This document shows positions 19,629 through 28,100 of a stretch of DNA of 64,000 bases, piece by piece. Where the stretch lies: assembly GCA_963817035.1 (NCBI GenBank), contig CAWFMM010000004.1, forward strand, positions 682,001 to 746,000, read 5' to 3'. Each line of letters begins with the position of its first letter. Within the stretch, counting starts at the first letter, position 1. A model generated the notes under the pieces. The model saw only the letters and a list, made by a program, of their open reading frames with translations. It did not search any database and was not told where the DNA came from. Both the position numbers and the translations under genes were made by a program. This stretch comes from AC-49 sp963817035. GTDB lineage: Bacteria > Actinomycetota > Thermoleophilia > Solirubrobacterales > Solirubrobacteraceae.

Positions 19629-19981
19629 ATGCCGTACACCGAGCGCCAGCTGACGATCTTGGCGCCCTTGCGGCACGTGTAGCGCGAGATGCCGAGGGAT
19701 CGCGGGCCGATCGTCGCGCGCACGCACGTGTAGGTCTGATGCGCGATCGAGAACGGCTTGGAGTGCTTGAGGCTCTTCTCGAACTTCCCGATCGCGAACT
19801 GCGCCTTGGCGCAGGTGACGCTCTTCACGCGGATCTGGCTGATGAACGTGCTGCCGACCCCGGGCGCAACATGGAAGGTCGCCGAACATCCGCTGCCCAG
19901 ACTCATGGCCGACGAGGTCCCAGCGCCGGACAGCGCCAGCATCGCGGTCGCCAGGATCAGACCGATCACCCGAGTTTTCAT
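19625..19981 (-). CDS. Small secreted protein of unknown function
   Basis: 118 residues with a signal peptide (MKTRVIGLILATAMLALSGA, cleavage near SSAM) and a mature part of about 90 residues holding four cysteines (GSGCSATFHV, 'VKSVTCAKAQFAI', 'YTCVRATI', 'YTCRKGAKIVSW'), probably two disulfides. This Cys-spaced beta-rich pattern recurs in short exported proteins of soil actinobacteria without a known role. The ATG at 19981 is preferred because it opens directly on the signal peptide. No neighbour suggests a function. Confidence 0.7.
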   Translation of the reverse strand: MKTRVIGLILATAMLALSGAGTSSAMSLGSGCSATFHVAPGVGSTFISQIRVKSVTCAKAQFAIGKFEKSLKHSKPFSIAHQTYTCVRATIGPRSLGISRYTCRKGAKIVSWRSVYGI

Positions 19982-20029
19982 GGGCGCGATCGTACCCCGC
20001 ACGCGGGCTCCGCAACGCCCGACCCCCGG

Positions 20030-20926
20030 TTAGTTGATCGAGCGCGGGATGTAGGAGAAGTGCATGCCGACCGCCAAGACCACGACCAACCCGAGGTAGA
20101 CCGCGGCGACGAGCATCCGGTTGCGCACCGAGACGCGGTAGTAGCTCTGGACCGCCTCGCCGCCCTTCCTCAGCGCGGTCCAGCGCCGGTACACGTCGAA
20201 GGCGGCGATCACGAGGAAGATCAGGATCAGGCTGCGGTGAAACGTGAACGCGAGTACCGCCATAAGGCCCAGCCCGACGAACCACATGACCGGGGACAGC
20301 GCGGCCATCGCCCGGCCACCGTCGAGCGGCGTCACCGGCAGCAGGTTGAACAGGTTCAGCAGGAAGCCGACGTACGCCAGCGCGCGCCAATAGTCGTTGT
20401 TCGTCGCCTCGCCGATCGCCAGGCAGACGCCCGCGCCGGCGGTTCCGAGCACCGGTCCGGCAAGGCCCACGCGGGCCTCGGTCACCGCGTCGTCGCCCAT
20501 CGACTTGGCCATCACGACTGCGCCGAAGAACGGGATGAACATCGGCGCGCTGGCCTCGATGCCCTCACGCCGCAGCTGGATCACGTGGCCCATCTCGTGG
20601 ACGAACAGCAGGACGACGAAGCCGACCGCGAACGTCCAGCCCCAGAACAGGGAGTAGGCGGCGACGGAGACCAGTGCGGTGGCACCGGTGCTCAGCACCT
20701 TGATCTTCGGCAGGATCAGCAGCAGCGCCTTGCCCTTGGCCGCGATCGCGACGATCGTCGCCAGGATCCCGCCACCGGCACGCTTGCGCTTGGCCGCGAA
20801 CGCCTCGTTCTCGGCTGCCGTGGTCACGGCGCTCGTCACCGTCGCCGACGCGGCGACCGACGGGGTCACCGGCGCCTGAGGCGGCAGCCAGCCCGGAGGC
20901 GGAACGGAAGACGCTTGGTTCTCCAT
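20030..20926 (-). CDS. M50 family membrane metalloprotease (site-2 protease-like)
   Basis: 298-residue integral membrane zinc protease. A hydrophilic N-terminus is followed by several membrane spans. The zinc site HEMGH is at residues 110-114 in 'LLFVHEMGHVIQLRREGIEA', and the second-site motif is 'LLPVTPLDGGRAMAALSPVM'. Such proteins cut substrates inside the membrane, for example anti-sigma factors. This is the compact cytosol-facing subtype without a PDZ domain, seen in actinobacteria and cyanobacteria. The substrate is unknown; the tailed ECF sigma factor in this window is a conceivable but unproven client. The start is the ATG at 20926, with a second ATG two codons upstream. Confidence 0.85.
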   Translation of the reverse strand: MENQASSVPPPGWLPPQAPVTPSVAASATVTSAVTTAAENEAFAAKRKRAGGGILATIVAIAAKGKALLLILPKIKVLSTGATALVSVAAYSLFWGWTFAVGFVVLLFVHEMGHVIQLRREGIEASAPMFIPFFGAVVMAKSMGDDAVTEARVGLAGPVLGTAGAGVCLAIGEATNNDYWRALAYVGFLLNLFNLLPVTPLDGGRAMAALSPVMWFVGLGLMAVLAFTFHRSLILIFLVIAAFDVYRRWTALRKGGEAVQSYYRVSVRNRMLVAAVYLGLVVVLAVGMHFSYIPRSIN

Positions 20927-20975
20927 GGTCACAGTGTGGCAAGCGGCCGGCGCGAGCCAGCCGGTTCTTCGACAC

Positions 20976-22769
20976 TCAGGGAATGTTGACCTGCGCGGCG
21001 GCTTCCTCGGCTGCGGTCAGCTGGTCGCGTACGAGCTCGATTCCGGCGGCCCAGAACCCTGGATCCGCGAGATCGAGGCCGGCGATCGCCGCGAGGTCCT
21101 CGGGGCTGCGCGAACCGCCGGCGCTCAGCAACTCCAGGTACTGCGGCACGAACGCCTCTCCCTCCCGCATGTAGCGCGCGTAGACAGACAGCGCGAGCAG
21201 CTTCCCGTATGCGTAGGCGTAGACGTAGCCCGGCGTGTTGATGAAGTGCGGGATGTAGGACCACCACGAGCGGTAGCCCTCGGTGATCTGCACCGCGTCG
21301 CCGAGCAGCTCGCCCTGAGACTGCTCCCACAGCTCGCCGAAACGCTCTATCGACAGCTCGCCCTCGTCGCGGCGCGCGGTGTGGGCGAGGTCCTCGAAGA
21401 CGTGCATCGCAGTCTGGCGAAACACGGTCGCGACCGAGTCGTCCAACGCGCTGGCCAGCAGCGAGAGCCGCGACTGTGGGTCGCTCTCCTGGTCGAGCAG
21501 GCGGTTGAAGACGAGCGTCTCGCCGAAGACCGAGGCGGTCTCGCAGACGGTCAGCGGCGTGTGCTGCTCGAGCACCCCGCGCGGGATCGCCAGCGCGGCA
21601 TGCAGGCCGTGTCCGAGCTCGTGGGCGAGCGTCAGCACATCGCGGCGCCGCGCGGTGTAATTGAGCATCACGTAGGGGTGGACCGAAGGCACGGTGTAGG
21701 AGCAGAACGCGCCGCCGCGTTTGGCCGGACGCACCGGAACGTCGATCCAGCGCTCGTCGAAGAACCGCCGCGCGGTGTCGCCGAGGACGGGGGAGAACTC
21801 AGAGAATGAGGTCAGGACGAGGTCTCGGGCGTCCTCGTAGGGGATGTCCGAGTCGCCGCCGCCCGGGAGCGCCGCCATGCGATCGTAGTCGACGAGCTGG
21901 TCGACGCCGAGCAGTGTCGCCTTGAGCTTGTACCAGCGCTGGGGAATGTCGAACGCGCCGCGCACCGTCTCGACGAGCGCCGCGACCGACTCATCGGAGG
22001 CCTCGTTGGCGAGGTTCCGGCTGGAGATCCACGTCGGATAGTCGCGCAGGCGGTCGTCGGTGGCCTTGTCGGCCATCAGCGTGTTGGCGATGAAGGCGCG
22101 GACGCGCAGGCCGGGCTTGAGCGCCTCGGTGACGGCCAGCGCGTTGGTCTTGCGGACCTCGCGGTCAGGGGACGCGAGGCGGCTCAGCGCGACGTCGAGC
22201 GCGACCGGCTCCTCGTCGCCGACCGTGACCTTGGTCGCGGACAGCAGCTCGCCGAACAGGCGGCCCCACGAGCTGCGGCCGGTGACCGACTTCTCGGTCA
22301 TGATCCGCTCCTCGGGCTCGGAGAGCAGATGTGGGCGATAGCGCCGCGCGGTGCGCAGGTAGTGGCGGCTCGTGTCGAGGCCGTCGGCGCTCAGCAGCGT
22401 CTCGGCCTGCTCGTCGTCGAGCGCGGCCCACTCGAGCTCGAAGAACAGCAGCGTCGTCTCGACCGCTGTGCCGCGCTCCTGGACGTGGGCGATCAGCGCG
22501 CCGTTGGCCGGGTCGGCCTGGTCGACGGCGAAGCGCAGCGAGGCGTAGGAGCCCGCGCGCATGACGAGCTCGTAGATCGTCGCGAGCTCGTCCATCGCGG
22601 TCACGAGGCCGGCGCCGTCGAGCTCGGCGACCTTGCCGGCGTAGGTTGCCGCGAACGCGGCGGCGCGCTCGTCGGCGTCGTCGATCAGCCGGTCACACCC
22701 GGCCGCGCCCTCCCCGTCAACGAGCGGATCGAGGTCCCAGGCAAGTTCGTCGGTCTCAGTGGCGGCCAT
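20976..22769 (-). CDS. pepF: Oligoendopeptidase F-like M3 metallopeptidase
   Basis: 597-residue cytosolic zinc oligopeptidase of the M3B (PepF) family that degrades short peptides. The zinc motif HELGH is at residues 383-387 in 'VLTLAHELGHGLHAALAI'; the third ligand Glu lies in 'TVCETASVFGETLVFN'. Other family features are 'GGAFCSYTVPSVHPYVMLNY' and the C-terminal 'FINTPGYVYAYAYGKLLALS', which lines the substrate channel. The ATG at 22769 begins MAATETDELAWDLDPLV, the normal opening; sequence further upstream runs into a repeat element. Length is normal for PepF. Confidence 0.94.
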   Translation of the reverse strand: MAATETDELAWDLDPLVDGEGAAGCDRLIDDADERAAAFAATYAGKVAELDGAGLVTAMDELATIYELVMRAGSYASLRFAVDQADPANGALIAHVQERGTAVETTLLFFELEWAALDDEQAETLLSADGLDTSRHYLRTARRYRPHLLSEPEERIMTEKSVTGRSSWGRLFGELLSATKVTVGDEEPVALDVALSRLASPDREVRKTNALAVTEALKPGLRVRAFIANTLMADKATDDRLRDYPTWISSRNLANEASDESVAALVETVRGAFDIPQRWYKLKATLLGVDQLVDYDRMAALPGGGDSDIPYEDARDLVLTSFSEFSPVLGDTARRFFDERWIDVPVRPAKRGGAFCSYTVPSVHPYVMLNYTARRRDVLTLAHELGHGLHAALAIPRGVLEQHTPLTVCETASVFGETLVFNRLLDQESDPQSRLSLLASALDDSVATVFRQTAMHVFEDLAHTARRDEGELSIERFGELWEQSQGELLGDAVQITEGYRSWWSYIPHFINTPGYVYAYAYGKLLALSVYARYMREGEAFVPQYLELLSAGGSRSPEDLAAIAGLDLADPGFWAAGIELVRDQLTAAEEAAAQVNIP

Positions 22770-22799
22770 CCATGCAGCGTAAAGAACGTGGACCGTGGC

Positions 22800-23008
22800 G
22801 ATCTTTGCGGTGTTTGCGGAGTCGCGTTCGGCGGGGTCTTGACGTGGTGGTGGCGGTCGTTCTAAGTTCTTCGAAGACGCGGTTTTGGAGCCGTGAAGAG
22901 CGAGGCCACCGGGATGTGAGGCCACGCCACCAAGATGCCGGGGCGCTTTCGGGCGACCCGGATGAGGTTTCCCACAACGGCTCCGGACCGCGTCGCTTTC
23001 GTTAACGC
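22800..23008. repeat. 209-bp dispersed direct repeat, copy 1
   Basis: It begins GATCTTTGCGGTGTTTGCGG and ends GCGTCGCTTTCGTTAACGC. It aligns end to end with copy 2 with point changes and a few small indels (for example GGTTTTGGAG versus GGTTTGGAG). It starts 31 bp upstream of the pepF start. The minus strand has short open frames (GNLIRVARKRPGILVAWPHI), but they drift out of frame between copies, so it is probably non-coding. Likely a member of a genome-wide repeat family. Confidence 0.75.
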
Positions 23009-23012
23009 ACGG

Positions 23013-23188
23013 TCAGCCGGGCTGGACGAGCGGGAAGCGATTCCCGTCCGGGTCGTGGAAGAAGAACTGCGCCGGGACCGGGTCGCCGCGGGTGCCCTCG
23101 CTCGGTGCGACAAGCGCGATCGTGTTCGCGGCTCCCGGCGGGGCGACCTCGATCCAGCGGCGGCCCTCGTCGCCATCGGCGAAGTCTC
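23013..23188 (-). pseudogene. Scar of a VOC/glyoxalase-family gene between the repeats
   Basis: The minus strand reads GDEGRRWIEVAPPGAANTIA, then LVAPSEGTR, then GDPVPAQFFFHDPDGNRFPL and VQPG before a stop at 23013. The first part matches the middle of VOC (vicinal oxygen chelate) proteins and the last part their C-terminal end. The roughly 45 residues normally between them are missing, and the N-terminal half is replaced by repeat copy 2. Function is surely lost. Confidence 0.65.
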
Positions 23189-23397
23189 GATCTTCGCGGT
23201 GTTTGCGGAGTCGTGTTCGGGTGGCTCTTGAAATCGCGTGGCCGTAGGTTCTAGGTTCTTCCCAGACGCGGTTTGGAGCCATGAAGAGCGAGGCCATCGG
23301 GATGTGGGGCCACGCCACCAAGACTTCGGGGGACCTTCGGGCGACTCGGATGAGGTTTCCCAAGATGGCTTCGGACCGCGTCGCTTTCGTTAATGCG
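23189..23397. repeat. 209-bp dispersed direct repeat, copy 2
   Basis: Begins GATCTTCGCGGTGTTTGCGG and ends GCGTCGCTTTCGTTAATGC; same orientation as copy 1 with an offset of 389 bp. The conserved core includes GAAGAGCGAGGCCA and GGCCACGCCACCAAGA. It ends about 70 bp before the tmRNA gene. Confidence 0.75.
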
Positions 23398-23442
23398 TGA
23401 CCCGCCGTGACGGTCGGCTGCGAGACCTCGACCGGCAGCCGG

Positions 23443-23448
23443 TAGGAT
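23443..23448 (+). promoter_or_regulatory. Candidate -10 box TAGGAT of ssrA
   Basis: TAGGAT lies 18 nt before the mature tmRNA 5' end. Pre-tmRNA is trimmed by RNase P, so a start site a few bases upstream of 23467 is expected. No convincing -35 was seen. Confidence 0.35.
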
Positions 23449-23466
23449 CAGGGGCGAATGAACCCA

Positions 23467-23830
23467 GGGGACGACAGGCTTCGACATGGCCGGTTCGCTG
23501 GGATGGTTGCGAGTCGAGGTTTCCGGTGGCCTCGTAAAACCCCGGAAAAACAATACGTGCGGACTCTCACGAGTACGCCCTCGCTGCTTAGCATCTAGCT
23601 AAGTGAGTGAGGTCCTGGGCTCCGCTTGCCTACGGCGGGGATTTCCGGGATCAGAACGTAGGCTCACCCGGTGAGGTCCGTCCTTGCCGACTCCGGGGAC
23701 ATCTCAGAGGGCTGGTCCTGAGCAACCCCGCCGGCGAGGCGAGTCCAGGACGAGATCAGAGCGCCGGCTACACTCGTAGACGTCATCCCTTGCGCGGTTG
23801 TGGACGTGGGTTCGATTCCCACCGTCTCCA
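23467..23830 (+). ncRNA. ssrA: Transfer-messenger RNA (tmRNA)
   Basis: 364-nt one-piece tmRNA that rescues stalled ribosomes with SmpB. The 5' end GGGGACGACAGGCTTCGAC is a standard tmRNA opening. GGGGACG (23467-23473) pairs with CGTCTCC (23823-23829) to form the acceptor stem, and A23830 is the discriminator. The T arm reads GTGGGTTCGATTCCCAC just upstream. The 3' CCA is not fully encoded and must be added. The coding part starts at GCG 23559 and ends at TAG 23589-23591. It lies about 3.8 kb from smpB, with several unrelated genes between. Confidence 0.96.
23559..23591 (+). other. tmRNA tag reading frame ADSHEYALAA
   Basis: Ten sense codons GCG GAC TCT CAC GAG TAC GCC CTC GCT GCT and a TAG give the degradation tag ADSHEYALAA. 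The last residues YALAA are the ClpXP signal. The ADSH opening resembles the actinobacterial tag type. The stop is followed by the TAGCATCTAGCTA hairpin region. Confidence 0.92.
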
Positions 23831-23849
23831 CTTTGGATCCCACCCGCGG

Positions 23850-24272
23850 TCAGTTCGCGGGGGCGATGGCAACGATCTCGATGAGGCTTTCGGTGCCGCG
23901 GAAATCGTCGGGGTTGCGCGTGTAAAGCGGCAGGTCGGAGGCCAGCGCGGTGGCCGCGATCAGGAGGTCGAGCGATCGCGCTCCTCGGGTCTTGCGGCCG
24001 GTGCCGGTCACGGCAGCGTAGACACGGCCGTACGCGCGGGCGACATTCGCGTCCACGGGGAGCGGCTCGAACGTCGCCTCTGCCCGCTGCAAGCGGTCCT
24101 GTCGCCGCGCGCGCTCTTGTGGGTCAGCAGTCGCGTGGGGGCCTGCGGCTAGTTCGGCTAACGTGACCGCGGACACGGCGAGCTCGTGCGGTAGATCGCC
24201 GGCCGAGACGCGTTCGAGATCGATGACGACCGAGGTATCGACGATCCCGCGCGGGATCGGCTGGTCAGCCAC
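23850..24272 (-). CDS. vapC: PIN-domain ribonuclease toxin (VapC-like)
   Basis: 140-residue toxin with a PIN nuclease fold that cleaves RNA when freed from its antitoxin. The acidic residues are visible: Asp in 'GIVDTSVVIDLE' near residue 12, Glu in 'SAVTLAELAAGP', and Asp in 'TRGARSLDLLIAATALASDL' with a last acidic position in 'YTRNPDDFRG'. All four expected carboxylates are present, so it should be active. The GTG at 24272 overlaps the antitoxin stop by 8 nt, giving coupled translation. It is unrelated in detail to the VapC remnant behind nadA. Confidence 0.9.
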   Translation of the reverse strand: MADQPIPRGIVDTSVVIDLERVSAGDLPHELAVSAVTLAELAAGPHATADPQERARRQDRLQRAEATFEPLPVDANVARAYGRVYAAVTGTGRKTRGARSLDLLIAATALASDLPLYTRNPDDFRGTESLIEIVAIAPAN

Positions 24273-24519
24273 GAGGGCCAGGGTCGTGGTCGAGCGCCGC
24301 GTCGACGTCCGCGCGGAAGCGGTCGGCATCGACCGCTGGCGCGCCGGCGAACGCGGCAACCACGGCGTCTGCAGCAACGAATTGGCGAGCGCGCAGGGGG
24401 ACCAGCTCGCCGACGGGCACCCCGTTACGCGTCACGACGAACGCTTCGCCGCGGTCGAGGGCGCGCATGATGTCTCCGCTGCCGTTGCGCAGTTCACGTT
24501 GGGTGATCTCGCGGGCCAT
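24265..24519 (-). CDS. Phd/YefM-family antitoxin
   Basis: 84-residue antitoxin paired with the PIN toxin. The N-terminal part MAREITQRELRNGSGDIMRA, then 'GEAFVVTRNGVPVGELVPL', is the Phd/YefM DNA-binding fold. The C-terminal half ('AVDADRFRADVDAALDHDPG') is the toxin-wrapping helix. Such antitoxins repress their own operon with the toxin as co-repressor, and a perfect 16-bp palindrome lies 12 bp upstream of the ATG. Toxin and antitoxin genes overlap. Confidence 0.9.
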   Translation of the reverse strand: MAREITQRELRNGSGDIMRALDRGEAFVVTRNGVPVGELVPLRARQFVAADAVVAAFAGAPAVDADRFRADVDAALDHDPGPRG

Positions 24520-24522
24520 GAT

Positions 24523-24547
24523 GTGATCACTGTAGCACGCGTGCTAC
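24523..24547. promoter_or_regulatory. Palindromic operator of the toxin-antitoxin operon
   Basis: GTGATCAC (24523-24530) and the perfect 16-bp palindrome GTAGCACGCGTGCTAC (24532-24547) stand side by side just upstream of the antitoxin start, where a Phd/YefM dimer would bind to repress the operon. Confidence 0.65.
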
Positions 24548-25050
24548 GTACGGATCGAGCGGAACGTGACGTGCCGTGTCGTCGGCGCCGACGAGCGGGT
24601 CGATCCGCACCGGACAGCGCGCGCCGCGATCGTCCACGTTCAGCTGCAGCGAGTCCCCGGACAGCGAGAACGTTGCCCCGAGACGCCGGCCGGTCGCGTC
24701 TTGCGCAGCCAGGCCGCCGTAGCGCAGGGCGACGGTGCCACCATCGGTGAGGAAGCGCATCTCCGAGCCCGCGACCGGGCCGACCGGCACCAGGTCCCGG
24801 CCCCGACCGACGCCCGCCGGCGTCATCGACCACCGCTGAGCAGGTAGCCGCCGTCGCTGCGATGCCCGACGAACGCCGCTCCGGGCGCGCTCGATCGCCC
24901 GGCGCTCGCCGGCGACGGTTGAGATGAGATCGAAGCGGCCAACGGGACGGCGAGAGCGGCGACCGCGCCGGCCGCGAGCGCCATCGCCGGCGGCCGGAAG
25001 CCCATCGGACGGGCAGCGCTCGAAAACGCACCGAACCTGCCAACGAACAT
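24527..25050 (-). pseudogene. Broken gene for a secreted FG-GAP/SBBP-repeat type protein (N-terminal part)
   Basis: An open start at 25050 encodes a signal-like N-terminus (MALAAGAVAALAVPLAAS, then 'GAAFVGHRSDGGYLLSGG') but stops at 24823. The protein text continues in another frame: 'MTPAGVGRGRDLVPVGPVAG', 'LRYGGLAAQDATGRRLGATF', 'NVDDRGARCPVRIDPLVGAD'. This YxGLxAxDAxGRxL...DDxGAxYPVxIDP pattern is the N-terminal domain common to large actinobacterial secreted beta-propeller (SBBP/FG-GAP) proteins. The repeats that should follow are absent; the toxin-antitoxin operator begins instead. So there is a frameshift near 24,825 and a 3' truncation. Confidence 0.55.
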
Positions 25051-25175
25051 GAGACGGGCTTGCGATGGTCGTCGGCGGCCAACTCACCACCGGGCGTACC
25101 GCGATCGAGCTGAGAGTTGAACGATCGCGAGCGTCTCCGCGCGGTGCCGTCTCGGCTGGTCCTCCCGCTTTGGCC

Positions 25176-25181
25176 TAACCT
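25176..25181 (+). promoter_or_regulatory. -10-like box TAACCT upstream of the indolepyruvate oxidoreductase gene
   Basis: TAACCT ends 7 nt before the ATG at 25189, with no ribosome-binding site between. Confidence 0.4.
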
Positions 25182-25188
25182 TTCGGCA

Positions 25189-28100
25189 ATGCCTTCTCCG
25201 ACATCGGCTGCGCCGAGCCACCGCCCCGCCCGACTGGAGGACCGCTACGTCCTTCCCGAAGGTGAGGTGTTCCTCTCGGGTGTCCAGGCGCTCGTGCGCC
25301 TGTTGCTCGATCAGCATCGCGCCGATGCACAGGCCGGGCAGAGCACGGGCATCCTCGCGTCGGGATATCCAGGCTCGCCGCTCGGCGGCTTCGATCGGGA
25401 ACTGATCGGTCTGGGCGATATCGCGCGCCAACACGACCTGGTCCATCGCCCGGCGGTCAACGAGGAGCTCGGCGCGACTGCGGTTTTCGGATCGCAGATG
25501 ACCAACGCGCTCCCCGGTCCTCGCTACGACGGCGTATTGGGGGTCTGGTACGGCAAGGCCCCGGGGGTCGATCGCGCCGCCGATGCCATCCGCGTGGGCA
25601 ACTACGTCGGGGCGGATCCGCGCGGTGGCGTGCTGGCGCTCTGCGGCGATGATCCCGAGAGCAAGTCCTCGACACTGCCCAGCGCTTCGGAGACGCTGCT
25701 CGCCGCTCTGCGCGTGCCCGTGATCGTGCCGGGCAGTGTGCAGGAGGCGCTCGACCTCGGCCGCCACGCGATTGCGTGCTCGCGTGCCTCGGGACTGTGG
25801 GCCGCGCTCAAGGTGAACACGATCGTCGCGGACGCGACGGCAACCGTCGCCGTCGGTCCGCAGCGCGTCGTGCCGGTCATGCCGGAGCTGGAATGGGAGG
25901 GCGCGCGGTACGTCCATCGGCCGTCGGCCGATCTGCTGGCGCCGCAGGTGATGGAGATCGAGCGCGCGCTCCACGGTGCTCGTCTGGTCCTGGCGCAGAT
26001 GTATGGGCGTGAGAACGATCTCAACCCGGTTCTGATGGAGACTGACCGCGCACAGATCGGCGTCATCGCGTCCGGGCCCGGCTACTACCAGCTGCTGCAG
26101 GCACTCGACGACCTCGGTGTCGCCGACCGCGTACGCATCCTCAAGCTTGGGATGGTCTGGCCGCTCGACGGCCAGGCGGTGCGGGACTTCGCGGTCGGCT
26201 TGGACGAGATCGTCGTCGTGGAGGAAAAAGGGCCGTTCATCGAGCAGTTGGTGATGGCCGCGCTCTATGGAGCGGTGCACCGGCCGCCCGTGTTGGGTGA
26301 GCGCGATGACCGTGGGGAGTCGCTCGTTCCCGCAACCGGTGTGCTGTCGCCGGACCTGATCGCCCAGGCGATCGGTCGTCGCCTGCTCGCACGTGAGGAC
26401 CTGCCCCATGTGCGGGCGCGGCTGGACCAGATCGATGCGATCTCGCGGCGGCAGCCGGTCGAGGTCGGCCAGACACGTACGCCCCATTTCTGCTCGGGCT
26501 GTCCGCACAGCTCCAGCACCCGGGCTCCTGACGACGCGATCGTCGGTGCGGGCATCGGCTGTCACACGATGGTGATGCTGACGACGGCCGGCCGCGGCCA
26601 GATCGCGGGGACGACCCAGATGGGGGGCGAAGGCGCGCAGTGGATCGGCATCGCGCCATTCATCGAGCCACGCCATTTCCTGCAGAACCTGGGCGACGGC
26701 ACGTTCCACCACTCCGGGTCGATGGCGATCCGCGCGGCAATCGCCGCGAACGTGAACGTCACCTACAAGCTGCTCTACAACCAGACCGTGGCAATGACCG
26801 GCGGGCAGGATGCGGTCGGCCAGATGTCGGTGGCGGAGATCTGCCGCGAGCTCGAGGCAGAGGGCGTCCGTCGGATCATCGTCACGACCGAGGATCGCTC
26901 CCGCTACGAGGGCGTCTCGCTACCCGCCATCGCAGAGCTGCGCGACCGGAGGATGCTGGCCGCGTCCCAACTGGAGCTCGCGGGCGTCGACGGTGTGACG
27001 GTCCTCATCCACGACCAGGCATGCGCGACGGAACTGCGCCGTTCTCGCAAGCGCGGGACGCTGGTCGATCCCCCGTATCAGGTCGTGATCAATGAGCGCG
27101 TGTGCGAGGGGTGCGGCGACTGCGGCGCCAAGTCCGGCTGTCTGTCGCTGGAGCCGGTGGACACCGAGTTCGGGCGCAAGACGCGGATCGACCAGACCAC
27201 ATGTAACAAGGACATGTCGTGTATCGACGGCGATTGCCCGTCGTTCATCCGTGTCGTTCCTCCCACGAAGTCCAAGGCGAAGGCGCGGTCCGCGCCGCGG
27301 ACCCCCGGCGTTGATCTGCCCCAGCCCCAGCCGTCGGTGCCCGACGACGACGTGCGGGTGCGGCTCGTCGGGATCGGCGGGACCGGCGTCGTCACGATCA
27401 GCCAGGTGCTGGGAATGGCGGCGCTCATCGACGGCCGCCATGCGGCGGGGCTCGATCAGACCGGGCTGAGCCAGAAGGCCGGCCCGGTCGTCTCTGACGT
27501 TCGTCTCTCGACGCACCCGCTGGACGGCGTCAGCGTCGCCGGCGGTGGCACCGACGTGCTGCTCGGCCTGGACATCCTCGGCGCGTCGACGCTGAAGAAC
27601 CTGTCCACGGCGGATGCGCAGCGCACCGTGGCGATCGTGTCGACGAGCCTCGTTCCGACGGTCGACATGGTTGTCGATGTCGATGCGCCCGAAGCCGACG
27701 TCGATGCCGCGATTGGCGCGATCAATGCTGTGACGCGCATCGATGCCAACGTCTTCTTCGACGCGCACGGTCTGGCGATGGAGGTCTTCGGCAACGCGAT
27801 GCCGGCCAACGTGATCGTGTTGGGCGCCGCGTGGCAGCGCGGCGCGATTCCGCTTACGCTCGGCGCGATCCACCAGGCGTTCACCCTCAACGGGGTCGCG
27901 GTCGACGCCAACATCGCCGCGTTCGACTGGGGCCGCGCGGCGGTCGCCGCGCCGGACACGGTGAATGAAGTCCTGACGCCGACCACGGTTGCTCCAGAGG
28001 TTGGGACCCGCGAGCGCGCGCTGGTCGACGCGGCTGCCCCGGCGGGCGAGTTGCGGCGGCTGCTCGAGATTCGCGTCGCCGACCTCGCCGGTTGGGGGGG

